Of a stretch of 64,000 nucleotides of DNA, positions 29,573-38,842 are shown in pieces. The stretch lies in contig JAJYIT010000014.1 in NCBI GenBank assembly GCA_021789975.1, positions 31,881 through 95,880 of the forward strand, in the 5' to 3' direction. Numbering within the stretch: the first letter of the stretch is position 1; each line of letters opens with the position of its first letter. Origin of the DNA: Bacteroidota bacterium (GTDB taxonomy: Bacteria > Bacteroidota > Ignavibacteria > Kryptoniales > JAKASW01). A model generated the notes under the pieces. It saw nothing but the letters and a program-made list of their open reading frames with translations. It made no database searches and was not told the origin of the DNA. The translations under genes and the position numbers were made by a program.

Positions 29573-30087
29573 TGTTGGAGTACCTCGGGATGCTGCCCCG
29601 AGTCGAAGCAGGCGCCTTTGTTGCAGAGAGTGCGAACCTTATCGGTGATGTCGCTGTTGGGAAAGATTCCAGCATTTGGTTCAATGCGGTCGTCCGTGGT
29701 GATGTCAATTCGATAAGAATCGGTGAACGCACGAACGTTCAGGACATTGCTGTGATACACGTTACGCACAATAAATGGCCAACTTTCATAGCTTCTAATG
29801 TGACCGTCGGACACGGAGCAATTGTCCATGGTTGTGTGATTGAAGAAGCTTGCCTGATCGGAATGGGAGCAATATTGCTTGATGGTTGCAGGATCGGAGA
29901 GAATTCCATTATTGCCGCGGGTTCTGTCGTCAGAGAAGGCATGGTTGTTCCCAAAGGAAGCCTTGTAGCGGGAGTCCCGGCAAGGATAGTCAGAAGCTTA
30001 TCGGATGAAGAAATCAGGAGAATTACAGATTCCGCTCAGCACTATGTGGAGTACATATCTAACTACAGGAAGAATAAGTCCACTTGA
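29569..30087 (+). CDS. Gamma-carbonic-anhydrase-like hexapeptide protein
   Basis: Left-handed beta-helix trimer of the gamma-class carbonic anhydrase/YrdA/PaaY group. It has 172 residues. Zinc ligand candidates are H64 or H67 in VIHVTHNKW and H82/H87 in GHGAIVHGC; the five-residue spacing matches the archaeal enzyme Cam. Whether it hydrates CO2 cannot be told from sequence. ATG 29569 overlaps the preceding stop; an in-frame ATG at 29542 would lie within the DUF3108 gene. Confidence 0.85.
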   Translation: MMLEYLGMLPRVEAGAFVAESANLIGDVAVGKDSSIWFNAVVRGDVNSIRIGERTNVQDIAVIHVTHNKWPTFIASNVTVGHGAIVHGCVIEEACLIGMGAILLDGCRIGENSIIAAGSVVREGMVVPKGSLVAGVPARIVRSLSDEEIRRITDSAQHYVEYISNYRKNKST

Positions 30088-30138
30088 AAAGTCCTCAATG
30101 TCCTTCTTCCGAAGGGCATATTGGAAGGAGTGGGCACT

Positions 30139-31035
30139 ATGCAGGTGAAGTTTTGGGGGGTCCGCGGTTCCATCGCGACGCCCGGTCACGCCACCAAGAG
30201 GTATGGGGGAAACACCGCTTGTACGGAACTGACGCTCGATGACGGTAACCTGATCATCTTAGATGCCGGCACCGGCATACGGAGCCTTGGCGAAGACTTG
30301 ATCAAGCGCGGCAAATCTATCAGCGCCTATATCCTGATCACGCACCCCCACTGGGACCACATCCAAGGGTTTCCCTTCTTTCGACCGGCGTTCATACAGG
30401 GAAATGTGTTAAGGATTGCAGGACCTGAGGCAAAAGACTTGAAACTCCGAGAGTGGGTGGCAGGCCAAATGGACAAAGTGTACTTTCCCGTGAAACTCTC
30501 AGAGCTTGAAGCGACAATTGACTTCGTTCCTCTTTCGGAGAACTCTTTTAGAGCTTTCGACGCAACAGTTGAATCAATATTTGTGAACCACCCCGGGTAT
30601 ACACTTGGCTACCGGATCAGTCAGGGCGGTAAGGCAATCGTGTACATAAGTGACAATGAACCGTTTAGCAGGGAATCGAGACATCTTTTCACTAATGGCG
30701 TTGGGGAGACAATCAAACTCTACGAGAATCAGATCGGTGATCCAAACAACAGAATAGTAAATTTTGCGAAAGGTGCCGATGTCCTGATACACGATTCAAC
30801 TTATACACCGGAGCTCTACAAGGCTCACATCGGATGGGGACACTCGGATTATCTTTTTGCTCTTAAAGTTGCGGCGAGTGCCGGGGTAAGAAAGCTCTGT
30901 CTGTTCCACTACGATCCTTCGCTGGATGATGAGAAACTTGATGAGATAGTAGACGGTTGCAAAAATGAAATGAGGAAGATGGGCTACTCATTTGAGCTTT
31001 GCGCTGCGAAAGAGGGCTACAAGTTCAAGTTCTAA
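30139..31035 (+). CDS. Metallo-beta-lactamase fold hydrolase
   Basis: A 298-residue binuclear metal hydrolase of the MBL superfamily. The HxHxDH motif is H69-P-H71-W-D73-H74 in THPHWDHIQGFPF. The N-terminal MQVKFWGVRGSIATPG and YGGNTACTEL place it with the cyclic-nucleotide phosphodiesterase/PhnP-like group common in this phylum. The later Asp and His ligands are in HDSTYTPE and WGHSDYLFAL. ATG 30139 follows AAGGAG at 9 bp. Confidence 0.85.
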   Translation: MQVKFWGVRGSIATPGHATKRYGGNTACTELTLDDGNLIILDAGTGIRSLGEDLIKRGKSISAYILITHPHWDHIQGFPFFRPAFIQGNVLRIAGPEAKDLKLREWVAGQMDKVYFPVKLSELEATIDFVPLSENSFRAFDATVESIFVNHPGYTLGYRISQGGKAIVYISDNEPFSRESRHLFTNGVGETIKLYENQIGDPNNRIVNFAKGADVLIHDSTYTPELYKAHIGWGHSDYLFALKVAASAGVRKLCLFHYDPSLDDEKLDEIVDGCKNEMRKMGYSFELCAAKEGYKFKF

Positions 31036-31083
31036 TCTTGCATTTAGTCGCAAACATTGGTATGTTTCCGCATAGGGCAAGCA

Positions 31084-34000
31084 ATGAAAGCGACGCGACG
31101 ATCTATACTCTTTACGACCTTCCTGTTGTTCACTACCGCATTTGCTCAGACTGATGAGTTTGGCAAGAACAAAATCCAGTACAAGAGCTTCGAGTGGTAT
31201 TTCATACAGTCGAAACATTTCGACGTGTACTTCTATCCTCAGGAGTATTATCTGGCTGAGTTTGCTGCAGAGACCGCCGAAAAGTCTTACAATTCGATCA
31301 GCCAGGACTTTCATTACGAAATAAATAACCGCATCCCTCTCGTTGTCTATAGCTCGCACAACGACTGGCAGCAGACGAATGTTGTCTCGGAGTATCTGGA
31401 GGAAGGCATTGGCGGGGTAACAGAGCTATTCAAGAATAGAGTTGTGGTTCCCTTCGAGGGATCATACTATCTCTTCCGCCATGTCATACATCATGAGCTT
31501 GTGCATGCAGTCATCAACGACATGCTCTACGGCGGATCAGTACAATCGATGATAGCCAACAACATTACCCTCCAGGTTCCGATGTGGCTTAACGAGGGAC
31601 TTGCGGAATACGAATCTCTCCGGTGGGATACCAACTCCGATATGTTCATGCTGGATGCCACGATCAGCGAAAACCTTGTTCCTGTTGACCGTCTTTATGG
31701 GTATTTCGCGTATCGAGGCGGCCAATCAGTTTTATGGTACATTGCCAACAAGTACGGGAACGAAAAAATCGGGGAGATCATTAGCCGCATAAGGACAACG
31801 CGGAGTGTGGAACAGGGTTTCAAGAGCGCCCTCGGAATCGGGTTGAAGGAACTGTCAAAAAGGTGGATGCACGAGCAGAAAGTAGAGTACTGGCCACAAA
31901 TTGCATTGCGGAAACGTCCCGAGGACTTTGCAAAGCGACTTACCGACCATGAAGAGATCGGCACTTTCTATAATACAAGCCCCGCTGTATCTCCACAGGG
32001 AGATAAGGTAGCATTTATTTCAGACCGCGATGATTATTTCAGCATCTTTATTATGAATGCGTCTGATGGCAGCGAAGTAATGAAGCTGGTGGACGGTCAG
32101 AAATCAAAGAACTTCGAAGAACTTCACCTCCTGACTCCCGGTTTGACCTGGTCGCCAGATGGAAACAAGATTGCGGTTGCGGTCAAGAGTGGGTCGCACG
32201 ATGCGATATACCTTATCGACGTGAAATCGCGCGAGATGCAGAAACTCGAGTTCAAAAGACTTGAAGGACTTTTCTCGGTGTCATGGTCCCCGGATGGCGA
32301 AAGGCTGGCGTTTGTTGGGGACAATTCCCGGCAGTCCGACGTTTTCGTCTACGATCTAAAAAACAAAAATCTTGCCAACCTGACGAATGATGTTTTCAGT
32401 GACTCGGATCCAAGCTGGTCTCCGGATGGGAAGAGCCTCTTCTTCGTCAGCGATTGCGGCGCATTTCTGGACAGCAGGGAGCTTCCGAAAGATTTCAGAA
32501 TCTGGAATCATGATTTCCTTCATTCGCATATATACTCGATAGATATCGCAACAAGTATCACTCGGAAGATTACCGATTCCGAATATGCTGATGAGACTTA
32601 TCCTGTCGCCGCGCCGGATGGAAGACACCTTTACTATGTATCCAACAAGAGCGGTATCACGAACTTGTATTATATGGATCTTGAAACAGACAGCAGCCGG
32701 CCTGTCACGAACTCACTTAGCGGCATCTACCAGATTTCGCTGACCAAAGACGGATCCGAGCTGGCTTTTTCAGCTCTAGAGAATGGAGGCTTCGACATTT
32801 TCCTTCTTAGAAACCCCGGCGGCCACGTCCTCAATGAAAGCCAGGTTCCGCTCACCCCGTTTATGAGGAAGAGGGTTGTAGAGTCATCCGTCCCTTCCGC
32901 GAAAGCCGACCTTTCGGGAAGGAGGCTTAGCAGTTCCCGTGATTCGGTTTCATCAAAGGAACAGGCGAAGGATCTTTACGGAAAAGATGTGCAAGTCGAT
33001 CTCAGCGGCTACGTGTTCGGAAGATCATATAATGTCGACAGTCTTTTCACGACGCCGTCGCTCAATGGCAATTTCAAGATCGAGAACAATACTGACAGTT
33101 CGGGTAACTTCATCGCACAGAAATATAGGGTGAACTTTACTCCGGATATCGTTTATGGAAATGCCGGATACAACACCTTCTTCGGCGTACAGGGGAGTAC
33201 CATCCTTGCGTTCAGTGATATGCTCGGGAACAATCAGTTGATTCTGCTGACAGATCTTATGGTAGATCTGAAGAACAGCGATTATGGTTTTGAATATGAT
33301 TACCTCCCGTTGCGGGTCTCATTGTCGTTACAGGGATCTCACTTCGCTCGTTTTCTTTACTTAACTTCACCGCTCACCGGTTATTACGACCTTTACCGGT
33401 TCCAATCCTATGGAATATCTCTGAGGGCATCATACCCTCTTGACAGGTTCAGCCGAGTCGAGTCAGGACTCAGCTGGATGGGACTCAGTCGTGAAAACCT
33501 GGATCAGCCTGCTGAACCAGTCCAGGATAGGACACTGATCGTACCGTCGCTCCGATACGTGCATGACAACTCCTTCTTCGGATACATTGCTCCGATCAAC
33601 GGGGCGAGATATTACGCGTATCTCTTCGGCACGCCAAAATTCGGCAGGGATGGGATTAGCTTCGTCTCAGGTATTGTTGATTATCGCGATTACCTGAAGC
33701 TATTCGGAACATTCTACACATTTGCTTGGAGGGTCTTTGCAGGAACTTCTACGGGCTCAAATCCGCAGAAGTTTTTCATCGGCGGAACGGAGAACTGGAT
33801 CAATGCCACCTTTCAAGGGGATTTCCTCCCGGTCAGAAACGTTGAAGACCTTGCGTTCCTTACACCTGTGGTTCCGATGCGCGGCTACAATTACAGCTCG
33901 GAATTTGGAAACAACTTCGCTCTTGTGAATATGGAGTTACGATTTCCTATGCTCGGATTCCTCGCGGCCGGGCCTGTACCGCTTCTGCAAACTTTTTTTG

Positions 34001-34245
34001 GGAATGCCTTTTTGGATGTCGGCTCAGCGTGGGGTTACGATTGGTATAACAACTATAAGAAGTTCCAGGCGTTCGATCACGACTCGCAGGGCAACCTCAA
34101 GACTCGCGACCTTCTTATCGGCACTGGTGTCGGTGCCAGGATGGTTGTCCTTTATTTCCTCCTAAGACTAGACATTGCGTGGGCATACAACATTCGACAT
34201 TTCTCACCGCCAAGGTATTATTTCTCATTGGGCTACGATTTCTGA
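31084..34245 (+). CDS. Peptidase MA-like metalloprotease fused to a PD40 propeller and an outer-membrane barrel
   Basis: A 1053-residue, three-part envelope protein. A signal peptide (1-21) precedes a gluzincin-like domain (about 30-280) with HELVH at 137-141 and a possible third ligand E171 in NEGLAEY. The middle (about 290-600) has TolB/WD40-like repeats (WSPDGNKIAVAV, WSPDGERLAF, WSPDGKSLFF). The C-terminal 370 residues look like a BamA/surface-antigen type barrel, ending in YYFSLGYDF with a terminal Phe. Known in Ignavibacteria/Kryptonia-type genomes but functionally uncharacterised. Start ATG 31084 gives the signal peptide. Confidence 0.8.
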   Translation: MKATRRSILFTTFLLFTTAFAQTDEFGKNKIQYKSFEWYFIQSKHFDVYFYPQEYYLAEFAAETAEKSYNSISQDFHYEINNRIPLVVYSSHNDWQQTNVVSEYLEEGIGGVTELFKNRVVVPFEGSYYLFRHVIHHELVHAVINDMLYGGSVQSMIANNITLQVPMWLNEGLAEYESLRWDTNSDMFMLDATISENLVPVDRLYGYFAYRGGQSVLWYIANKYGNEKIGEIISRIRTTRSVEQGFKSALGIGLKELSKRWMHEQKVEYWPQIALRKRPEDFAKRLTDHEEIGTFYNTSPAVSPQGDKVAFISDRDDYFSIFIMNASDGSEVMKLVDGQKSKNFEELHLLTPGLTWSPDGNKIAVAVKSGSHDAIYLIDVKSREMQKLEFKRLEGLFSVSWSPDGERLAFVGDNSRQSDVFVYDLKNKNLANLTNDVFSDSDPSWSPDGKSLFFVSDCGAFLDSRELPKDFRIWNHDFLHSHIYSIDIATSITRKITDSEYADETYPVAAPDGRHLYYVSNKSGITNLYYMDLETDSSRPVTNSLSGIYQISLTKDGSELAFSALENGGFDIFLLRNPGGHVLNESQVPLTPFMRKRVVESSVPSAKADLSGRRLSSSRDSVSSKEQAKDLYGKDVQVDLSGYVFGRSYNVDSLFTTPSLNGNFKIENNTDSSGNFIAQKYRVNFTPDIVYGNAGYNTFFGVQGSTILAFSDMLGNNQLILLTDLMVDLKNSDYGFEYDYLPLRVSLSLQGSHFARFLYLTSPLTGYYDLYRFQSYGISLRASYPLDRFSRVESGLSWMGLSRENLDQPAEPVQDRTLIVPSLRYVHDNSFFGYIAPINGARYYAYLFGTPKFGRDGISFVSGIVDYRDYLKLFGTFYTFAWRVFAGTSTGSNPQKFFIGGTENWINATFQGDFLPVRNVEDLAFLTPVVPMRGYNYSSEFGNNFALVNMELRFPMLGFLAAGPVPLLQTFFGNAFLDVGSAWGYDWYNNYKKFQAFDHDSQGNLKTRDLLIGTGVGARMVVLYFLLRLDIAWAYNIRHFSPPRYYFSLGYDF

Positions 34246-34494
34246 TATAGTTCAGATATCTACTTCGGTTTGCCCCTCCGACTAATCTCTCCTGGATGTT
34301 AGGCAATTCGACCGTCTATCACCGTGGATCGGTAAATGAGTTTTACCGGAAGATGATCAGAAAAGAAGGTGCAACCGTGGAAGGTAGATGTCATGACCCT
34401 GCCGTTGATTTTGAACTGACAAGATGATAGAATGCGACTACCTAAAATGTGATCTGCCAGCAGTTCCAAAGAAAATCTATCGCGAAGGAGCACG

Positions 34495-35073
34495 ATGAAC
34501 ATTCAGTCTATTGAGAAATCGAAAACCGGTTTAGTTGTTATTGACCTGCAAAAGGGTGTTGTCGGTATGACGGCAGAACCTTATCAGACAAGCGTCGTCG
34601 TGTCGAACGCAGGGAAGCTTGTTCGCGAATTCAGAAAGAACAACATGCCTGTGTTTCTTGTGAGGGTGAAATTTTCATCTGACAAAATTGACAGCCTCAA
34701 ACCTATTCTAGAGAGCGACATCCAGTTTACTGCAGCGCTGGGGGATGATTGGTCTGAATTTGTTCCTGCACTCGGACCCGAACCCTCCGATATTGTCATT
34801 ACAAAACGGCAATGGGGAGCCTTTTACGGAACGGATTTGGATCTGCAACTCAGGCGGCGAAGTTTAGATACGATTGTCCTCTGCGGCATTGCAACGAATT
34901 TCGGAGTCGAGAGTACGGCACGCTTTGCTTACGAATACGGGTACCAGCAGATTTTTGTTGAAGATGCTTGTTCCGCGCGCTCCCGAGAAGAACACGATAT
35001 GACGTTCAAGAAGGTGTTTTCAAGAATGGGGAGGATTCGGAGTACGGAGGAAGTGATCGAGAGTCTTCGTTGA
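34495..35073 (+). CDS. Isochorismatase-family hydrolase, YecD-like
   Basis: A 192-residue protein of the cysteine-hydrolase fold. The catalytic Asp (D17 in VVIDLQKG) and Lys (K104 in ITKRQWGAF) are present, but the nucleophile position reads G137 in GIATNFGVES instead of Cys. The same replacement occurs in the E. coli YecD group, so this is probably a natural subfamily rather than decay. Reaction unknown. Confidence 0.85.
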   Translation: MNIQSIEKSKTGLVVIDLQKGVVGMTAEPYQTSVVVSNAGKLVREFRKNNMPVFLVRVKFSSDKIDSLKPILESDIQFTAALGDDWSEFVPALGPEPSDIVITKRQWGAFYGTDLDLQLRRRSLDTIVLCGIATNFGVESTARFAYEYGYQQIFVEDACSARSREEHDMTFKKVFSRMGRIRSTEEVIESLR

Positions 35074-35089
35074 TGCAGTTCAGTGGTTA

Positions 35090-35236
35090 TCAATCTCTAA
35101 TGTATTCACTATTGACTTGAAAACCGGGAGACAGTCGGAAGACGGCATGCTGAAGCTTCTGCACTTCATCTGCCGTGTCGAAGAGAAACACTTCATGATC
35201 CGCCAACTGTCCGCCCATGTTCCTTGTTTTCTCCAT
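35090..35236 (-). CDS. Possible 48-residue protein, unknown
   Basis: An open frame whose codons look like real coding sequence (acidic, no rare runs, ending FQVNSEYIRD). The same frame is open for about 20 more codons upstream of the ATG without another canonical start, so it may be a fragment. No clear ribosome-binding site. I do not recognise it. Confidence 0.25.
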   Translation of the reverse strand: MEKTRNMGGQLADHEVFLFDTADEVQKLQHAVFRLSPGFQVNSEYIRD

Positions 35237-35400
35237 ATCATGGATGGCCCTGCAAGGTCTACTGATTTCAATAAGAGTGTCTCTTGAGCGTCTGCCTCAA
35301 GCGGACCAAAGGCCAGCCCGTTTGGAATACCAAGAAAGAAATTTTGATTTCATGAGGGAGAACTTGGAACTTCATCTGACCCGATGCACTTGGGTTGCCT

Positions 35401-35477
35401 TGGTGCGCCTGGAGGGATTCGAACCCCCAACCCTCAGATCCGTAGTCTGATGCTCTATCCAATTGAGCTACAGGCGC
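35401..35477 (-). tRNA. tRNA-Arg (anticodon ACG), with encoded CCA
   Basis: The reverse strand reads GCGCCTGTAGCTCAATTGGA at the 5' end, folding into a standard cloverleaf with a 7-bp acceptor stem (GCGCCTG/CAGGCGC). The anticodon loop CTACGGA gives ACG for Arg. The T-arm carries GGTTCGAATCC. The discriminator is A and the next three bases are CCA, so the tail is genome-encoded. Confidence 0.97.
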
Positions 35478-35532
35478 GAGTGCATTAAATTAATAGGTAA
35501 AGCACGAAATTCAAAACCGACAGGAGCTCACC

Positions 35533-35841
35533 GTGAATCGGAGAAGGTTTCAAATCGTAGCGGCTGCATTCATTTTCCTGACCATTACGCTCCCCTGGTG
35601 TTCAACTTACTCTATTACAAATTCCGCACAGATAATAAGAGGAACTGTCGTTTATGTCAATCAACATGGCGGGTTCTACGGAATAGTGACCGGATCAGAA
35701 CGGCGGTTAATCCCTGCGAACTTTCCGATAGGTTATTGAAGGGACGGCATGGGAGTTCTCTTCACGTACACGGAGGACAACAAACCGAGCATCTGTTACT
35801 GGGGAACACTCGTGAGGATAGTTACCATACAAGGTCTTTGA
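35533..35841 (+). pseudogene. Small lipoprotein gene interrupted by an in-frame TGA
   Basis: GTG start at 35533 with AGGAG 6 bp upstream. The product has a lipoprotein signal (LTITLPWC) and the segment GTVVYVNQHGGFYGIVTG. A TGA at 35737-35739 stops the frame after NFPIGY, but the same frame stays open for 33 more codons (GMGVLFTY, YWGTLVRIVTIQ) up to a second TGA. From general familiarity, small envelope proteins of this kind continue with DGlxVxFxxR and WGTxVEI after the NLPxxY segment, so both halves seem to belong together. Nonsense mutation, readthrough or a sequence error are possible. Confidence 0.65.
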
Positions 35842-35886
35842 AACCAATTCAAATTATCTGCATCAAAAGATACGAATGGAGTTGAA

Positions 35887-36342
35887 ATGGCAGAAAAATC
35901 CGCAGTAGTCAGACAGGTCAGAGGGCTTACTTTTGCCGGCCTCACGGAATCGGGGCATTGGGTTACCGTTGATGGTCCTCCTGAATTCGGTGGAAGCAGC
36001 GCCGCTATCAGACCGAAGGAGTTGATCCTCATTTCGCTTGGCGCATGTACTGGAAGCGACGTGATCTCAATTCTCCAGAAGAAAAGAGTGAAGCTCGGAG
36101 GGTTTGAAGTGCGACTGAAGGCACAGGTCGCCGAGGAACATCCGCAAGTCTATACGAAAATACACATCGAGTACGTTTTCTACGGTGAGAATCTGCAGAA
36201 TGGCGACCTGGAGCGGGCGATCGATCTATCCCAGAACAAGTACTGCCCGGTGAGCGCCATGTTGAAGAACTCCGTCGAGCTGACCAATTCCTATGTCGTT
36301 TTGACTCCTGACGAATATCATGCAATCAAACCAAATAGCTGA
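35887..36342 (+). CDS. OsmC/Ohr family protein
   Basis: Thiol-dependent peroxidase-like fold, 151 residues. Two cysteines at the usual places, C54 in LGACTGSDV and C120 in KYCPVSAML, could form the redox pair for reducing organic hydroperoxides; the sequence is closer to the YhfA-like branch than to classical Ohr. It is followed after 5 bp by glutaredoxin and then groES, a small stress-linked cluster. Confidence 0.88.
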   Translation: MAEKSAVVRQVRGLTFAGLTESGHWVTVDGPPEFGGSSAAIRPKELILISLGACTGSDVISILQKKRVKLGGFEVRLKAQVAEEHPQVYTKIHIEYVFYGENLQNGDLERAIDLSQNKYCPVSAMLKNSVELTNSYVVLTPDEYHAIKPNS

Positions 36343-36347
36343 AGCCT

Positions 36348-36599
36348 ATGCTTACCCCACAACCAAAAGTAATAATTTTCACGACACCCACCTGCAGCTT
36401 CTGCAGAGCGGCCAAACAGTACTTCAATGAGAAGAGAGTAAGGTACACTGAGATTGATGTATCGCGTGACCAGCGTGCTGCACAGGATATGCTCCGCAGA
36501 ACAGGCCAGATGGGAGTACCGGTTATTTTAATCAACAACAGGCCTATCGTCGGTTTTGACAAACCGAAGGTCAATCAACTTCTTGGAATAAGAGAATAA
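36348..36599 (+). CDS. Glutaredoxin
   Basis: An 83-residue thioredoxin-fold oxidoreductase. The active site is CSFC (C16, C19) in TTPTCSFCRAAK; the cis-proline segment GQMGVPVILIN and the C-terminal GFDKPKVNQLL are present. It starts 5 bp after the OsmC stop, so co-transcription is likely. Confidence 0.92.
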   Translation: MLTPQPKVIIFTTPTCSFCRAAKQYFNEKRVRYTEIDVSRDQRAAQDMLRRTGQMGVPVILINNRPIVGFDKPKVNQLLGIRE

Positions 36600-36612
36600 A
36601 ATTGGAGGATCA

Positions 36613-36888
36613 ATGAACATTCAGCCGTTAGATGACAGAGTATTAGTAGAATTCGCAGAAGAAAAGGAAGAGCGTACGGCATCCGGACTGATAATCCCGG
36701 ATACTGCGAAGGAAAAACCGCGGACCGGAATGGTGGCTGCAGTCGGAACAGACGAAGACTTGCAGGCGAAAGTGAAAGTGGGCGATAAGATATTGTTTGC
36801 AAAGTACGGCGGGGAAGAGATTCAATTCGACGGGAAAGACTACCGCATCGTTCAGCGCAGCGACATACTCGCCGTGTTTAAGAATTAG
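36613..36888 (+). CDS. groES: Co-chaperonin GroES
   Basis: A 91-residue GroES, with the N-terminal IQPLDDRVLVEF, the mobile loop ERTASGLIIPDTAKEKP and the C-terminal YRIVQRSDILAVF. Ribosome-binding sequence TGGAGG lies 6 bp before the ATG. No groEL follows; the next gene is convergent. I see no CIRCE element upstream. It may be a second, orphan copy. Confidence 0.93.
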   Translation: MNIQPLDDRVLVEFAEEKEERTASGLIIPDTAKEKPRTGMVAAVGTDEDLQAKVKVGDKILFAKYGGEEIQFDGKDYRIVQRSDILAVFKN

Positions 36889-37012
36889 GACGTTCGAAGC
36901 TGTTGACACTGATGTGCACGGGACTGGCGGACACCCAACGAGCAGAATGAATTATTCGCTGTCTTGCATGTGGTGAACCGACGTTTCCGTGTTCATCCGG
37001 TGTTTTTCGGTC

Positions 37013-38842
37013 TTATCTCAGTTTAAACTTGTTTATCAGCCTTATGGCTTCTCCCACCATCACGGACGATGAGATGTCTCGCGTGAATTGAGGATCGTCT
37101 GCGGCCGCACATTTTGGGATTCCGTTCAGACAATGTGTGTAATCCTGACCCGAAAGAAGTTTTTCGAAATACCCCTTCAGAACTTTAAATTCTTCTCCAC
37201 ATTCCCTCAGACTCCCGGCTGCGTCGGTAAGGTAGATTGCTATGAGATTGCAGGAATCGGCCCTGTGTGAAGCGCGCGAATCAGGATCGAGCGATTTGAT
37301 GAACATGGCCGTGAGGTTTTTGCAAACCTTCGTTCGCTGCTCTTCGTTGAGGGGAGAATGTTCGAGTATGAGCGGAAGGACCATTTCCACCAGGAGATTA
37401 CTCGTGCCGGATGAATACTTATAGCTCCCATCGTCCTCGAAATATTGTCTGAAGTAATTTGTTTCAATTTCAGAAGCCAATTCGAAATCGCTATCAATCT
37501 CCGATGAAGGACTCTTCGCTCTCGCGGCGATTGTGAGCAGATTGAACCACAGTGCGTTGACTGCTGCGTTTGTGACCACATCTCTTAAGCTGGAAAGTCC
37601 GCCGCCGGTTATGTCAAGGAGACCTGATTCCATTGATCTGGTTCCTCCTAAGTTGCTTTCGCCGATGGTCTCTATGGCTTCCTCAAGAATAGGCAGATAG
37701 CGCTTTACACAGTCGGTACTCTTTGATCTCTCTGCACAACGTCCAAGGGCGAACGCAAAATAGAAAGGTATCTGCGGATCGTCATACTCAACATGAAGAG
37801 TCATTTCATCGACTCTGGAAGGGAACGCGCCGCTCACTTCGTTGGCCGCAAGATCATATAGAAAATCCATATCGTAATTCGAGTTTTCCGAGACGAGGGA
37901 CACACCGTCTAGCGAAAGCAGCGACTCCTTGATTGATATACCTCCATAGGGATAACCTTCCATAATTGCCGGACTCCGTATTGCTTTGTTCCGCACAATA
38001 TGATTGGAAGCAATATCAGCGAGCCTGACATATTTTGTCGGCAACTTGCTTCTCGATCTCGTCTTCTCAACCGATTCGATGAAATGTGTCTCGATCTCGT
38101 CGTAATCAAATTCCGCCAGGTCACGGGTAGATGCCGCAAATGTCATCTCCTTTCCTGGCTCGAGCTCCGTCTCCCAGTAGCCAATATTGTAAAGATCTTC
38201 ACGGTCGTTTTCATAGACCCCGCCGTCACGCGGGTAGATGAAATTATAGTACCAATAAGACTCTGGACTCGTGCTGTAAATTTGAGATAGCTTCAGATAG
38301 AGTCGGGGAAGGTTCATGTCCGAGATGATTCGAACACCATCCGGAAGCTCATCAACCAAGAAACCGTCGCCGGATTTTTTTAGAGCATTTTTCCATCGGA
38401 AGCTGAGGAGAGGAAGGAGACGAACAGTGATAGGTTTCCGAGAAAGATTCTCGTAGTGTATGTAAATAGAGCTTGACCTTTTCGGCATGATTATTTTCTT
38501 CATCAGCTGGTTTCCGTCGAGATCGAATATCACCTGCGGAAAATAGTCGAAAGTGAACCTGCTGAGAAGTTTATATCCCTCAGGGAATACCGCGCCCGGG
38601 TATTGATTAGTTGCAAGGAAATACGAGCGGTCGTCGATGATGACTTCCTCATCCACTTTGTTGAGAAGAGTGAGCCTTCTCAGAGGTAAATTTGCGGAAA
38701 CGGTAAGCATGGAGTGTTCGCGTCGCGTATTCATGAAGCACAACGTGCTGGAGGCGAACCCACCGTCTCCGTCAGCAAGGAGCCATTCCTTGGCAAAGGA
38801 TATTGAAAGGTCACGAAGCTGTTTTGCGCCGTAGCTGATCAT
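37013..38842 (-). CDS. Divergent glycogen-debranching-like protein
   Basis: A 609-residue protein resembling the GDE_N + (alpha/alpha)6 amylo-alpha-1,6-glucosidase architecture. The N-terminal half is recognisable: FAKEWLLADGDGGFASSTLCFMNTRREH... (quoted in parts: EWLLADGDGGFASSTL, TRREHSML). The C-terminal half is weak: NALWFNLL survives from the conserved NALWYNAL, whereas the WMD motif reads GLLDI. Activity is therefore uncertain. ATG at 38842 (MISYGAKQLRDLS) is preferred to one 15 codons upstream whose N-terminus is hydrophobic and unlike the family. Confidence 0.75.
   Translation of the reverse strand: MISYGAKQLRDLSISFAKEWLLADGDGGFASSTLCFMNTRREHSMLTVSANLPLRRLTLLNKVDEEVIIDDRSYFLATNQYPGAVFPEGYKLLSRFTFDYFPQVIFDLDGNQLMKKIIMPKRSSSIYIHYENLSRKPITVRLLPLLSFRWKNALKKSGDGFLVDELPDGVRIISDMNLPRLYLKLSQIYSTSPESYWYYNFIYPRDGGVYENDREDLYNIGYWETELEPGKEMTFAASTRDLAEFDYDEIETHFIESVEKTRSRSKLPTKYVRLADIASNHIVRNKAIRSPAIMEGYPYGGISIKESLLSLDGVSLVSENSNYDMDFLYDLAANEVSGAFPSRVDEMTLHVEYDDPQIPFYFAFALGRCAERSKSTDCVKRYLPILEEAIETIGESNLGGTRSMESGLLDITGGGLSSLRDVVTNAAVNALWFNLLTIAARAKSPSSEIDSDFELASEIETNYFRQYFEDDGSYKYSSGTSNLLVEMVLPLILEHSPLNEEQRTKVCKNLTAMFIKSLDPDSRASHRADSCNLIAIYLTDAAGSLRECGEEFKVLKGYFEKLLSGQDYTHCLNGIPKCAAADDPQFTRDISSSVMVGEAIRLINKFKLR

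Noticed and set aside
35737..35739. TGA as selenocysteine or tryptophan codon
   Set aside because: No SECIS-like hairpin is seen directly after it, and TGA is a normal stop in many genes here.
35463..35885. 140-residue plus-strand open frame after the tRNA
   Set aside because: Cys/Arg/His-rich composition and overlap with the tRNA and lipoprotein; the lipoprotein frame has signal peptide and ribosome site.
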